A DNA stretch of 64,000 nucleotides from contig NZ_FQUT01000005.1 in NCBI RefSeq assembly GCF_900129245.1, forward strand, positions 124,001-188,000. Reading direction: 5' to 3'. This document shows, piece by piece, positions 9,543 through 19,500 of the stretch. The DNA is from Chryseobacterium arachidis. GTDB taxonomy: Bacteria; Bacteroidota; Bacteroidia; Flavobacteriales; Weeksellaceae. The notes under the pieces were generated by a model. That model was not told the DNA's origin. It did no database searches and worked only from the letters and a program-made list of their open reading frames with translations. Each line of letters opens with the position of its first letter. The stretch's first letter is position 1. A program made the position numbers and the translations under genes.

Positions 9543-10565
9543 TTATTTCAAACTTTTTTTGATGTTCCAGTTGTCTTTTCCTTTAAGAATATTGTTTATC
9601 GTGTATTTTTTTCTTTCTTCTTTTGTTAATTGATGCGACCAGGAAACTCTTTTTGAAATATTCGCTCCGCTTCCTTTTGAATTATATTCTCCATAGAAAG
9701 TTGTCTTTTCTGCATCGGGTTTGCTCCAATTGTGCCAACCTTCCGGTTTTATTGTTGAATTGATTTTACAGTCGATGTAAACGGTCTTTGCAAAAGGTCG
9801 CCAAGGTCTTCCCAAATAGACCGAATTTTCCTTTGCATTACCAATGATTTTAGAATTAATAAAAACAAATCCAAATTCGTTTTCCTGTGGAGTAGAAGCG
9901 GCTGTAACGTAGCTTGCCGTTTCTTTTGAGTAAATTGTGCAGTTTTCGAAAACGGCAGTTCCGGCTCCGAAAATATAATCGGTGGTGCCTTCGATGTAGC
10001 AGTTTTTAAAATAGTTTCTTGAAGCTTTTGTTTTGTCTGGAGAATCTTGGACGCCTTTCAAGTATAAAGTATCTTGATTTCCTAAAAATCGGCAGTTTTC
10101 AAAAGCAATTCTGTCGCCTGAAGTCAAAACAGCAACGGCTTGTCCGACTCTTCCTGAACTGTTTTCAAACGAAATATTTTTCGCGGTAAAATCATTAGAG
10201 TAAATAAAAATTGTTGAAGAACCTGTTGTTCCGATATCTTTTCCTTCAGAATTTTTTTTTGAAGCAAAATCATCAAAAGTAATGATGGTATTTTGAGGAT
10301 TTTCTCCTTCCAGTAAAATTGCACCTTTAGTTTCGGGAATAGTAATTTTTTCTTTGTAAGTTCCAGATTTAATTAAAATTTTTGTTCTTGTAGAAGAACT
10401 GTTTTCAACCGCATCAATGGCTTGTTGTACTGTTGTGAAGTGGCCTTTTCCGTCTTTTGAAACCACGATCGTTTTATCAGCAGTTTTAAAAGAAAGAATA
10501 CTTAACAAAATGATTGAAAAGATTGAAAGTGATGTGAAATTTTTAAGAAAAGCGGAAGTTTTCAT
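9543..10565 (-). CDS. Pectin methylesterase (CE8), first of two
   Basis: A 340-residue pectinesterase. The N-terminus to about residue 27 is hydrophobic (signal peptide or anchor). The CE8 catalytic residues are in place: LGNQDTLY with Gln164 and Asp165, GTTDYIFG with Asp196, and LGRPWRPF with Arg253. It carries a 10-residue insertion after the QDT motif (VQDSPDKTKA) that its paralogue at 810-1787 has in shorter form, which may change the substrate-binding loop. It directly follows susD with a gap of about 80 bp and probably belongs to the susCD transcript. Confidence 0.93.
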   Translation of the reverse strand: MKTSAFLKNFTSLSIFSIILLSILSFKTADKTIVVSKDGKGHFTTVQQAIDAVENSSSTRTKILIKSGTYKEKITIPETKGAILLEGENPQNTIITFDDFASKKNSEGKDIGTTGSSTIFIYSNDFTAKNISFENSSGRVGQAVAVLTSGDRIAFENCRFLGNQDTLYLKGVQDSPDKTKASRNYFKNCYIEGTTDYIFGAGTAVFENCTIYSKETASYVTAASTPQENEFGFVFINSKIIGNAKENSVYLGRPWRPFAKTVYIDCKINSTIKPEGWHNWSKPDAEKTTFYGEYNSKGSGANISKRVSWSHQLTKEERKKYTINNILKGKDNWNIKKSLK

Positions 10566-10648
10566 TGAAAAATTTTTAGTTAAAATACAGACTCCTCTTT
10601 TTACGGAAGAAGCCTGTATTCCTTTGATATGAATGTGAAATTTTTTAT

Positions 10649-12472
10649 CTAGTAACCATAATCCTGGGTAAGATTGTAGTTAGAATTTACAACATCTAAT
10701 GCTAATGGAAGCAATTCCTTTTTATTAGGCTGGAAATAATAGGCATAGCTCTTTACCGGATCACCACTGATGTACGGTTGAGTCATTGCCAATCTCCAGT
10801 TGACCTTTGTGTAACCAGAAGGTGTCGTCACACTCTGATTCGGGCTGTAGAATACGTCTGCCTTTGCAACTCCTGTTGTTGTGTAGAAATCGATGTCCGA
10901 AACGTTCTGTTGAGCCGTTTTTGTCTTGTCGTACGCTACTTTTTTATAGAAAATATATTCAGGAACGTTCGCATAAGCTCCTGTACCGTTCATGAACTGG
11001 GTAAGCTTTGTTCTTGTTTCATTGATTTTAGTTTCCAGTAAATTCCAACGGATAAGGTCATATTTTCTAAGTCCTTCACCACCAAACTCCAACTGTCTTT
11101 CTTTTACGATGTAATTGAAGAATCCTGTTTTATCTGTAGGAATCGTTCCCACTTGTCCTAAATTGCCTGCGTAAGCTCTCTGTCTTACCGACATCACGGC
11201 GTTGATGGCATCTGCGGAAGGTCCGTTGTGAAGTTCGTTATCTGCTTCTGCAAACATAAGAAGAATGTCGGAATATCTCAGTAAAGGCCAGTCGATACCC
11301 AAGTTCTGAGAAGTTCCTGTAATATTTGACCAAGATTTTCTGAATTTACCGTCATTCCAGTTGATAGAGGTCTGAAGTTCTTCCTGTTTAGTTGTATTTA
11401 CTCTGAAGATAGCGATGTTAACGTCTCTTCTTAAATCATATTTCGTAAACTCATAGAAATATACAGGAATTGCGTTGATTCCTCCTGAAGATTTCCAGTC
11501 TGTATCATCGTGTCTCAAACCGTTGTAGTAACCGATTTTACTGTCCGTTCTTGAGTTTCCTCCGAATGCTCCAATGGCATAAATCACCTCATTTGTTGCA
11601 TCCTGGGAATTGGTATGCAATGATCTGAACAATCCTTCGTAGTTCGGGTTTAGCTGATGCTGACCAGAATTAATAATATCTTTACACTCATCATAAGCGA
11701 TCTGATAATATTTCTGAGGATTTGAACCCTGCAACATTTGCTGTGGAGCTCTTCTCAATGAATATCCTGCTCTTGCCAAAGCAATTCTAGCTCTTAAACC
11801 TTTTACAGCTCCTTTTGAAATTCTCTGAGCGGTTGTACCACCTTCAGATCTCCATGGAACAAGACTTTCTGCTTTTAATAAATCATCAAGAATTTGTTCA
11901 TAAATTATATCTCTGTCTGTTTTTGGAAGATATAAATCCGTCAAGTCTGCCGAAGGAACGATCTGAAAAGGAACGTCTCCCCAGTTTTTAATTAGATCAT
12001 AATAAAACTGAGCTCTTAACGTTAAAGCTTCTCCTAAATATCTGTTCATTAAAACCTTATCAGCTGCAGAGCCAGTTTGCATAACTGGTGAAAGCGGGAT
12101 GTTTTTAATCACAAGATTCGCTCTTTCAATACCTGCATAAGTATCAAGAAAGGGTCTTAGAAGTTCTGTATTTGTTGGGATAGCCCCAAAACAGCTGATT
12201 CCTCTTCTGTCATTGGCATTATAGTCGCCGGAAGTTCTTAAATCGTCTCCGGATTGCGTAAGGATAAGGTTCATTCTTTGCCCGTAGGTATTGTCTCCCA
12301 TGCTGGCATTGTAAACTCCCACCAAAGCTGAAAAAGTATCGGAAGCGGAGTCGAATTGCTGTGCTTCAGCAGTATTTGATAAACTTTCTACATCCAGATA
12401 TTGTTCGCATGAATTTAAAGATATTAATCCTGCAATGGAAAATAGAATAGCTAAAAATTTATTTTTCTTCAT
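10649..12472 (-). CDS. SusD/RagB-family glycan-binding lipoprotein
   Basis: A 607-residue outer-membrane lipoprotein that captures oligosaccharides at the cell surface and closes over its SusC partner. The lipobox SLNSC puts the acylated Cys at residue 22. The N-terminal TPR part shows the SusD signature (ALTLRAQFYYDLIKNWGDVP at about 149-168), and the C-terminus shows RQLEFGGEGLRKYDLIRWN, typical of the family. It lies 11 bp after susC, the usual susC-susD order. The bound ligand is inferred to be a pectic oligosaccharide from the enzymes encoded downstream. Confidence 0.95.
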   Translation of the reverse strand: MKKNKFLAILFSIAGLISLNSCEQYLDVESLSNTAEAQQFDSASDTFSALVGVYNASMGDNTYGQRMNLILTQSGDDLRTSGDYNANDRRGISCFGAIPTNTELLRPFLDTYAGIERANLVIKNIPLSPVMQTGSAADKVLMNRYLGEALTLRAQFYYDLIKNWGDVPFQIVPSADLTDLYLPKTDRDIIYEQILDDLLKAESLVPWRSEGGTTAQRISKGAVKGLRARIALARAGYSLRRAPQQMLQGSNPQKYYQIAYDECKDIINSGQHQLNPNYEGLFRSLHTNSQDATNEVIYAIGAFGGNSRTDSKIGYYNGLRHDDTDWKSSGGINAIPVYFYEFTKYDLRRDVNIAIFRVNTTKQEELQTSINWNDGKFRKSWSNITGTSQNLGIDWPLLRYSDILLMFAEADNELHNGPSADAINAVMSVRQRAYAGNLGQVGTIPTDKTGFFNYIVKERQLEFGGEGLRKYDLIRWNLLETKINETRTKLTQFMNGTGAYANVPEYIFYKKVAYDKTKTAQQNVSDIDFYTTTGVAKADVFYSPNQSVTTPSGYTKVNWRLAMTQPYISGDPVKSYAYYFQPNKKELLPLALDVVNSNYNLTQDYGY

Positions 12473-12483
12473 AATATTAGGGT

Positions 12484-15400
12484 TTAAAAAGTGATATCAA
12501 CTCCGGATAAGATAAATCTGCTGCGAGGATATGCAGCGTAATCTACTCCAGGTGTTAAAGGATTTCTTCTTGTATTGGCTTCCGGATCATATCCAGAGTA
12601 TCCGGTAATTGTAAATACATTGTTCATCGTAAAATACAATCTGAAATTTGAAAGACCTAATTGCTTGGTAAAATCTTTTCCTAAAGAATAACCGATGGTT
12701 ACGTTATTTAATCTTAAAAAAGAACCGTCTTCAATAGCATACGAATGTAAGAAATAGGCACCTGCAGGCGGAGTCCATCCTGTTGTATTGGCATTCAAGG
12801 CTGCAAGGGCAGTCGGATCGTTTACTTTCTGTCCGGCGTCATCAAACCATCTCCATCTGTCGGCAACTTCCGCCAACATGTTATTGTCTCTGTATAAATA
12901 TTGTGTTGAATATTCGATTTTATTGGCATTATACACCTTATTTCCAACCGAGAAATTGAACATCATACTCATATCCCAGTTTCTGTAACGGAAAGTCTGG
13001 CTGAAACCACCATAGAATTTAGGCTGAGCATTTCCTAAATCTGTCATATCCTTATTATCAATAATTCCGTCACCATTCAGATCTGCAAGTTTAAGATCTC
13101 CCGGTTGTATTGCTTTTGCTCCGTTTGCCGCAGATGCAGAACTTGGAATACCTGCTTTCAACGTATAAACCTGTGTTGTAGGATTATAATCGAAATCACT
13201 TACTTCATATCTCCCGGCAGTTACATATCCCCAGAAAGTTCCTACTGGTTTTCCAACCTGTACCAGGAAATCATTCAAACTGTTTTGCCATCCGGAAGGA
13301 TATAGGTAAGAGAAAGCACTTGGAGAAGCGCTATTTCCTAAGCTTTTGATGGTGTTTTTGTTGGATGAGATATTGGCATCCATTTTCCACGTGAAATTAT
13401 CTTTGTTGATAATTGCAGTCCCAATTGAGAATTCAATCCCTTTATTGGTTGTACTTCCAGAGTTTTGATACTGATACTCGTAGCCTCTGTCTTTAGGAAT
13501 TTGTGCTAAAAGTAAAAGATCTTTGGTGTCAGTCTGATATAAATCGATTGCACCATAAACTCTTCCTTTAAACAATCCGAAATCCAAACCAATATTTTTT
13601 GAAGTGGCTTTTTCCCAGGTTACATTTTTATTAGCCAAAATATTTCCTGTTGTAGCACCCGGTGTTACATTAGTTCCGAACGCATATCCGTAATCGGATG
13701 ATGTTATAAAGAATGTATCATACAAGAAAGATCCGATCCTGTTATTTCCGGAAAGACCGTATCCTAAACGAAGTTTTAATTCGCTGATTGTCTGGCTGTC
13801 TTTTAAGAAATTTTCCTCAGTAATTTTCCACGCTGCAGAAGCTGCCGGGAAGTATCCCCATCTGTTTCCAGGTCCGAAAACACTGGATCCATCGGCTCTC
13901 ATGGAAGCGGTAAGGATGTATTTGTTTTTGAAGATATAGTTGGCTCTACCAAAAAATGAAGCTAAACGATCAGGGTTTCTTCCGGCTCTCGGCGCATCCT
14001 GTACCAATCCGGCAGGCGGAGATGCCGACTGAATGTTAGCAAATGCTTCTTCCGCAGTTATAGATTTTGGAAACCATTTGATAGTCATTGCCGTTGATTC
14101 ACCATCAGTTTTTACAATTTCCTGACCGACTAATAGATCCAATTTGTGATTTCCAAATGTTTTTTTGTAATTTAAAGTATTGGTATTTGTAATTCTTCTT
14201 GTCTGAGCTTTGCTTAAAAATACAACAGGCTGATCATTATTCTGTCTTGCAACAGACGTCACTGTTCCTGAGAATTGATTGATGAATTCATCTCTCTGCA
14301 AATATCCAATCACACTTCTGAAAGTAAAATCTTTGCTGATTTTATATTCTAAAGTTCCGTTTAATAACAAGTCATTTCTTCCATTTTCTTTAATCTCATT
14401 ATTCGCTAAAAGAACCGGATTTACAAGATTGGTTTCATTGGCAAATAGAGGATCGAAATCATCTACGTTTACATTAGACCCTCCTTCGAATGGCTGATAC
14501 CTCACAGCATTTCTCAATCTGTTCGTTCCCTGTGAACCAGTGGAAGAAGTTCCGGCTCCGAAAATCGTCTGTCTGCTGTATCTGGCGTTCAGGCTCATGC
14601 TTACTTTCTTCGAAAGGTCGTAATCATACTTGAAGTTTGCCATATTTCTTTTAAAACCGGAACCGATCATAATTCCGTCTTCCTGTACATTATTCAATGA
14701 TAATGAAAATGATGAATTATCAGATCCTCCCGTTATGGCAAGATTGTGCGTAAAGTTGAACGCTTCTCTTCCGAATACTTCATCCTGCCAATCTCTCTTT
14801 TTTACATCTTTGTATTTAGAAAGCTCTTCATAAGTTCCATATCTGGCTTTGAAAGCATCAATGTCTGTCTGCACGCCACCTTTGTTGTACACCTCGTACT
14901 GGTAAAGAACATATTGATAGGGGTCTAATACATCAATCGTGTTCTGTATTTTTCTTACACCTAAAAATCCATTGTAGTTGATGGATGTTTTGGCTCTTTT
15001 ACGGCCTCCTTTTGTAGTGATCAGAACCACCCCGTTTGCTCCTCTCGCTCCGTAAATGTTAGTAGAAGAGGCATCCTTCAGCACCTCAATAGATTCGATC
15101 TCTTTGGGTGATAAAATAGAAAGGGCATTATCCATCTGTACTCCGTCCACGATATAGAGCGGTGCATTACTCCCCGTGATCGAGTTACCTCCCCGGATGA
15201 CAATATCCACATCAGCTCCCGGCGAACCTTCACTCAGCGAAACCTGTACTCCGGCCATTCTTCCCTGTATAGCTTCAGCAGCATTTGTGGATGGCATATC
15301 TTTGATAGCGTCTGCTTTTACGGAAGCAACGGAATTGGTAACGTCTTTTTTGGAAACTTTGGTATATCCCACCAGAACCACCTCGTCGATCTTGGTTTCT

Positions 15401-15498
15401 TTTTCCTTTTTGGTCTCTTTTTCTTGAGCCATTGCAAGGACAGGAAGTAGAAAAACAGTTAAATATAACCACTTTATTGACTGTACTTTTTTATCCAT
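12484..15498 (-). CDS. SusC/RagA-family TonB-dependent transporter
   Basis: A 1004-residue outer-membrane beta-barrel that imports oligosaccharides with TonB energy. After the signal peptide (about 1-24) comes a short Lys/Glu-rich linker and then the TonB-box-like EVVLVGYTKVSKKDVT. The plug domain has the SusC motifs PLYIVDGV and SSTNIYGARGANGVVLITTK (about 142-161). The carboxypeptidase-D-like N-terminal domain, present in most SusC proteins, is missing here: the plug starts within 40 residues of the mature end. It is the first gene of the minus-strand pectin cluster, with a LacI-type operator about 120 bp upstream. Confidence 0.95.
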   Translation of the reverse strand: MDKKVQSIKWLYLTVFLLPVLAMAQEKETKKEKETKIDEVVLVGYTKVSKKDVTNSVASVKADAIKDMPSTNAAEAIQGRMAGVQVSLSEGSPGADVDIVIRGGNSITGSNAPLYIVDGVQMDNALSILSPKEIESIEVLKDASSTNIYGARGANGVVLITTKGGRKRAKTSINYNGFLGVRKIQNTIDVLDPYQYVLYQYEVYNKGGVQTDIDAFKARYGTYEELSKYKDVKKRDWQDEVFGREAFNFTHNLAITGGSDNSSFSLSLNNVQEDGIMIGSGFKRNMANFKYDYDLSKKVSMSLNARYSRQTIFGAGTSSTGSQGTNRLRNAVRYQPFEGGSNVNVDDFDPLFANETNLVNPVLLANNEIKENGRNDLLLNGTLEYKISKDFTFRSVIGYLQRDEFINQFSGTVTSVARQNNDQPVVFLSKAQTRRITNTNTLNYKKTFGNHKLDLLVGQEIVKTDGESTAMTIKWFPKSITAEEAFANIQSASPPAGLVQDAPRAGRNPDRLASFFGRANYIFKNKYILTASMRADGSSVFGPGNRWGYFPAASAAWKITEENFLKDSQTISELKLRLGYGLSGNNRIGSFLYDTFFITSSDYGYAFGTNVTPGATTGNILANKNVTWEKATSKNIGLDFGLFKGRVYGAIDLYQTDTKDLLLLAQIPKDRGYEYQYQNSGSTTNKGIEFSIGTAIINKDNFTWKMDANISSNKNTIKSLGNSASPSAFSYLYPSGWQNSLNDFLVQVGKPVGTFWGYVTAGRYEVSDFDYNPTTQVYTLKAGIPSSASAANGAKAIQPGDLKLADLNGDGIIDNKDMTDLGNAQPKFYGGFSQTFRYRNWDMSMMFNFSVGNKVYNANKIEYSTQYLYRDNNMLAEVADRWRWFDDAGQKVNDPTALAALNANTTGWTPPAGAYFLHSYAIEDGSFLRLNNVTIGYSLGKDFTKQLGLSNFRLYFTMNNVFTITGYSGYDPEANTRRNPLTPGVDYAAYPRSRFILSGVDITF

Positions 15499-15616
15499 TT
15501 TGTATCCTTATAGTTTTAATTTTGGTTGAAAGTTTTTTCAATCTTTGTCTTTTTGGTGGATTTAAGTATTCTTTAGATTTTAGTGGAAAATATTTTCAAA
15601 ATCTACACAATTCAAA

Positions 15617-15633
15617 GTGCAATCGATTGCGTG
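15617..15633. promoter_or_regulatory. LacI-type operator upstream of susC
   Basis: GTGCAATCGATTGCGTG contains the perfect 12-bp palindrome GCAATCGATTGC (15619-15630) with the central CG usual for LacI-family operators. It is about 120 bp upstream of the susC start. The same core with one change occurs upstream of kduI and xylA. Confidence 0.75.
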
Positions 15634-16298
15634 ATTTTTTATTATAAAATATCTTGGCTCCTAAACTAATATTATTTTTTATTACACAAAGAAAAAAATA
15701 TTATTTTTTCATTAATTTGGTGACTTAAAATTGTTTTTTTTGTAAAACTTACGTTTGTTAGATTTTTGTAATTAATTGAAAATTAATTGTTTGAAATTTT
15801 TTAAATTGTTGAGTGATATTGTTGATAAATTTTTAATTTTAACATTAAATACACATCAAAAACTTAAAAATTTCTTAAAAAAATCTATTTTTTCTTGTTG
15901 AAAAATTCCCCAAAATCTCATTCAAGAAGAAAAAACGGTTCGGTTTCCTGATTTTTGTCATCTTTTTGAAAGTAATTTCGGCTCAATTTTTTAATCGATA
16001 ATAAATAACTGCAATATATATGGTATGTGTGGGAATTGTTAATTATTTTTGCTAAATCAACAGTGCATTTTTCTCCACTTTTTGGCACGATTTTATATTT
16101 AAAGTAGAGTTAAGTATTAATTTTGGTTAATATATATCCTCAATTTATTCTAAAAATATTCTTGTTTTTCATCCTGTTTTAATTTTTATGATTTGATTTT
16201 CAGTTAATTATTAATTAAAATTAATTTTTTGTTAAGTAATTGAAGAATAATTATATATTTAACCCACAGGTATTCTATTATATTTTAGTGTAATTTTA

Positions 16299-16312
16299 TG
16301 CAATCGATTACG
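16299..16312. promoter_or_regulatory. LacI-type operator upstream of kduI
   Basis: TGCAATCGATTACG, with core GCAATCGATTAC at 16300-16311, one mismatch from the perfect palindrome. It lies 46 bp before the kduI start that I favour and overlaps the upstream ATG at 16298, which argues that the upstream ATG is not a start codon. Confidence 0.75.
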
Positions 16313-16357
16313 CAATATTTAACAGGTTTTGGTAAAACCGCAAAAAGAAAAAGTAGT

Positions 16358-17194
16358 ATGACAAATTCAGAGTTTCGTTTCGCTCATCATCCGGAAGATG
16401 TAAAAAAATATACAACCGAGGACTTAAGAAGAGATTTTCTGATCGATAATTTGTTTAATGAAGAGCAGATTAACGTTGTATATTCTATGTACGACAGAAT
16501 GATTGTTGGTGGTGCAATGCCTGTAAAAAGCGCATTAAAACTGGAGCCGACAGACGATCTGAAAGCTGAAAATTTCTTAGACCGAAGAGAATTGGGAATC
16601 ATCAACGTAGGTTCGGCCGGAAAGGTAACCGTTGATGGTGAAGTTTTCGAACTGGGAAATAAGGAAGCTTTGTATATCGGAAAAGGAGCAAAGGATGTTG
16701 TTTTTGAAAACGGAAATGAAGGTCAGGCTTTATTCTATTTCAACTCTGCACCGGCTCATCATTCTTATCCTACAAAGAAAATCACCAAAAACGAAGCTGA
16801 AATTGTAGAATTAGGCGAAACAAAATACGCAAACAGAAGAACAATTAATAAACTGATAGTGAACAGCGTACTGGAAACCTGCCAACTACAAATGGGAATG
16901 ACCGAACTGCACGAGGGAAGCGTTTGGAACACCATGCCTTCTCACACGCATACCAGAAGAATGGAAGTTTATTTCTATTTTGATCTGGAAGAAGGTCAGG
17001 CGGTAAGCCATTTCTTAGGTCAGCCAAATGAAACACGTCATATCTTTATGAAAAACAATGAAGCGGTATTGTCTCCGGAATGGTCGATTCACTCAGGTGT
17101 TGGAACTTCCAACTACACCTTTATTTGGGGAATGGCAGGAGAAAATATGGATTATGGCGATATGGACGCTGTTAAAACAAACGAATTAAAGTAA
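16358..17194 (+). CDS. kduI: 5-dehydro-4-deoxy-D-glucuronate isomerase
   Basis: KduI converts 5-dehydro-4-deoxy-glucuronate (from unsaturated pectin oligomers) to 3-deoxy-glycero-2,5-hexodiulosonate. An in-frame ATG exists at 16298, but starting at 16358 gives 278 residues, the length of the E. coli enzyme, and puts the zinc ligands at His196, His198, Glu203 and His245, the E. coli numbering. The upstream 60 bp contain the operator. Motifs seen: NTMPSHTHTRRMEV and PEWSIHSGVGTSNY. The gene leads the plus-strand catabolic cluster and is followed 9 bp later by kduD. Confidence 0.95.
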   Translation: MTNSEFRFAHHPEDVKKYTTEDLRRDFLIDNLFNEEQINVVYSMYDRMIVGGAMPVKSALKLEPTDDLKAENFLDRRELGIINVGSAGKVTVDGEVFELGNKEALYIGKGAKDVVFENGNEGQALFYFNSAPAHHSYPTKKITKNEAEIVELGETKYANRRTINKLIVNSVLETCQLQMGMTELHEGSVWNTMPSHTHTRRMEVYFYFDLEEGQAVSHFLGQPNETRHIFMKNNEAVLSPEWSIHSGVGTSNYTFIWGMAGENMDYGDMDAVKTNELK

Positions 17195-17203
17195 TTTTTT
17201 CAC

Positions 17204-17986
17204 ATGAATTTATTCGATTTATCCGGTAAAGTTGCCGTTGTTACAGGCGGAACTCACGGATTAGGAATGGCAATGGCTGAAGGTCTTGCCGCTGCAGGAG
17301 CTGAACTGGCCATCACAAGTACAACACCGTCAAAACTAGACGAAGCGCTTGATTATTATCATTCTAAAGGATACAAAGCAACAGGATATATTTTTGACGT
17401 AACCGACGAACTGGAAGCCGCTCAGAAAGTAGCCTTAATGGAAGCTACTCATGGAAAAATAGACATCCTTGTTAACAACGCAGGGATCATCAAACGTATT
17501 CCGGCAATCGATATGGAAGTTGAAGACTTTAGAAAAGTAATCGATGTAGATCTTACAGGACCTTTCATCATGTCCAAATTAATTGGAAAACACATGATCA
17601 AAAGAAAATCAGGGAAAATCATCAATATTTGCTCAATGATGAGTGAGCTTGGTCGTGACAATGTAGTGGCGTATGCTTCTGCAAAAGGCGGTCTGAAAAT
17701 GCTTACCAAAAATTTAGCAACAGAATGGGCGAAACATAATATTCAGGTGAACGGAATCGGTCCCGGATATTTTGCAACGTCGCAAACAGAACCAATCAGA
17801 GTGGACGGAAATCCGTTCAACGAATTTATCATCAGCAGAACTCCGGAAGGAAGATGGGGAAATCCTGAAGATCTTGCAGGTACAGCTATTTTCTTAGCTT
17901 CAGACGCAAGTAAATTTATCAACGGACAGATTATTTACGTTGATGGAGGAATTTTGGCAACCATCGGAAAGCCTTCAAACGAGTAA
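17204..17986 (+). CDS. kduD: 2-dehydro-3-deoxy-D-gluconate 5-dehydrogenase (SDR)
   Basis: A 260-residue short-chain dehydrogenase that reduces the KduI product to 2-keto-3-deoxygluconate (KDG). It shows the NAD(P) motif TGGTHGLG, the NNAG block, the catalytic Tyr and Lys in AYASAKGG and a C-terminal VDGG, all in the expected spacing for a classical SDR. Close linkage to kduI (9-bp gap) and to uxaC (18-bp gap) supports a single transcript for these three genes. The symbol rests on family likeness plus context; other SDR substrates are unlikely here. Confidence 0.92.
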   Translation: MNLFDLSGKVAVVTGGTHGLGMAMAEGLAAAGAELAITSTTPSKLDEALDYYHSKGYKATGYIFDVTDELEAAQKVALMEATHGKIDILVNNAGIIKRIPAIDMEVEDFRKVIDVDLTGPFIMSKLIGKHMIKRKSGKIINICSMMSELGRDNVVAYASAKGGLKMLTKNLATEWAKHNIQVNGIGPGYFATSQTEPIRVDGNPFNEFIISRTPEGRWGNPEDLAGTAIFLASDASKFINGQIIYVDGGILATIGKPSNE

Positions 17987-18004
17987 CATTAGAATCAAAC
18001 GACA

Positions 18005-19402
18005 ATGAAATCTTTTATCACAGATAACTTTTTATTACAGAATAAATACGCTGAAGAATTATACTTCAACTACGCAGAAAAGCAGCCCATCATCGATTAT
18101 CACAATCATTTGATTCCTAAAGATATTGCAGAAAATACCGTTTTCGAGAATATTTCTAAGGTTTGGATTGCCGGCGACCATTACAAATGGAGAGCAATGC
18201 GTACGATGGGCGTGAACGAAAAGTTCATCACCGGAGATGCTTCAGACAAAGAAAAATTCGAAGCTTGGGCTAAAACGGTTCCTTATACTTTGAGAAATCC
18301 TTTGTATCACTGGACTCATTTAGAATTGAAAAGATATTTCGGAATTGATGAATTGTTAAATGAAAATAACGCTTCAGAAATTTACGACAACATCAGCGCC
18401 CAGCTTCAGACTCCGGAAAAATCGACAAGAGGTTTGCTGGAAATGATGAATGTAGAATCTTTGTGCACAACGGAAGATCCTATCGATATTTTGAATTACC
18501 ATCAGGATTTGGCAAAAAGTGACTGGAAAGTTAAAGTAAGTACCGCATTCCGCCCTGATAAGGCGATTATAATTGAAAACCACAACTTCGGAGATTACAT
18601 TGCTAAATTAGGCGAGTCAGCAGGAATTGAAATCAATTCTTACCAGACTTTGTGCGATGCTTTATTAAAAAGGATCGAATATTTCCACGAAAACGGATGT
18701 AGGCTTTGCGACCACGGATTGAACAATATTTCTTTCGAGGAAGCTACAGAAGCTGAAGTTTCAACAATTTTCAACGATAAAATTTCAGGAAAAGTGATTG
18801 CTGAAAAGCAGGTAAATCAGTTCAAGACTGCCATTTTATTATTCTTAGGAGAAGCTTACCACAAATTCGCTTGGGTTCAGCAGTTCCACTTGGGAGCGTT
18901 GAGAAACAACAATGAAAGAATGCACAGAATTCTAGGTCCGGATACGGGTTGGGATTCTATCGGTGATTTTGTTCAGGCTGAAACTTTGTCTAAATTGTTA
19001 AACGCTTTAGACGGAAAAGATAAATTAACAAAAACAATTCTTTATAACTTAAATCCTGCCGACAACGAAATTTTTGCCACCATGATTGGAAATTTCAATG
19101 ATGGAAGCATTAAAGGAAAAGTGCAATTCGGTTCAGGATGGTGGTTTTTAGACCAAAAAGACGGAATGATCAAGCAGATGAACGCCCTTTCAAACATGGG
19201 ATTAATCAGCTGTTTCGTTGGAATGTTGACAGATTCCAGAAGTTTCCTATCTTTCCCGAGACACGAATATTTCAGAAGAGTATTGTGTAATCTTTTTGGC
19301 GAAGAAATGAAAAAAGGTGAATTGCCTGATGATATGGAGCATGTTGGAAAAATTATTTCCGATATTTGTTACCATAATGCCAAAAATTATTTCGATTTTT
19401 AA
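18005..19402 (+). CDS. uxaC: Uronate isomerase (D-glucuronate/D-galacturonate isomerase)
   Basis: A 465-residue amidohydrolase-superfamily isomerase converting D-galacturonate to D-tagaturonate (and glucuronate to fructuronate), the first step for saturated uronic acids released by GH28. Features: PIIDYHNHL near residue 29 with the metal-binding HxH, TTEDPID in the middle, QFHLGALRNNNERMH with further active-site residues, and GSGWWFLDQKDGM near the C-terminus. The length matches the family. A palindromic repeat (C, 19420-19487) follows the stop codon. Confidence 0.95.
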   Translation: MKSFITDNFLLQNKYAEELYFNYAEKQPIIDYHNHLIPKDIAENTVFENISKVWIAGDHYKWRAMRTMGVNEKFITGDASDKEKFEAWAKTVPYTLRNPLYHWTHLELKRYFGIDELLNENNASEIYDNISAQLQTPEKSTRGLLEMMNVESLCTTEDPIDILNYHQDLAKSDWKVKVSTAFRPDKAIIIENHNFGDYIAKLGESAGIEINSYQTLCDALLKRIEYFHENGCRLCDHGLNNISFEEATEAEVSTIFNDKISGKVIAEKQVNQFKTAILLFLGEAYHKFAWVQQFHLGALRNNNERMHRILGPDTGWDSIGDFVQAETLSKLLNALDGKDKLTKTILYNLNPADNEIFATMIGNFNDGSIKGKVQFGSGWWFLDQKDGMIKQMNALSNMGLISCFVGMLTDSRSFLSFPRHEYFRRVLCNLFGEEMKKGELPDDMEHVGKIISDICYHNAKNYFDF

Positions 19403-19419
19403 ATTTAAATAAAATTAAA

Positions 19420-19487
19420 TCTCTCGCAGATTGAGCAAATTTTGCAGATTTAAAATAATCTGTGTCATCAGCTAAATCTGCGAGCGA
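19420..19487. repeat. Palindromic repeat C, copy 2
   Basis: TCTCTCGCAGATTGAGC on the left is the imperfect complement of the right arm ending AAATCTGCGAGCGA; arms are about 30 bp with a 6-bp loop. It starts 18 bp after the uxaC stop. See 4677-4769 for the other full copy. Confidence 0.7.
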
Positions 19488-19500
19488 TTCAAAATATTTT

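Larger units (their letters stand above)
15499..16357. other. Divergent intergenic control region between susC and kduI
   Basis: About 860 bp with no credible gene on either strand, very AT-rich. It holds two copies of the LacI-type palindrome, one per direction (15617-15633 and 16299-16312). I looked for TAnnTTTG promoters and found only weak matches, such as TATATTTA at about 16252. Its length suggests that long leaders or further regulator sites are present. Confidence 0.6.

Noticed and set aside
16298..16357. Upstream 20 codons of kduI
   Set aside because: They contain the LacI-type operator and would shift the zinc-ligand numbering away from the 278-residue family standard.
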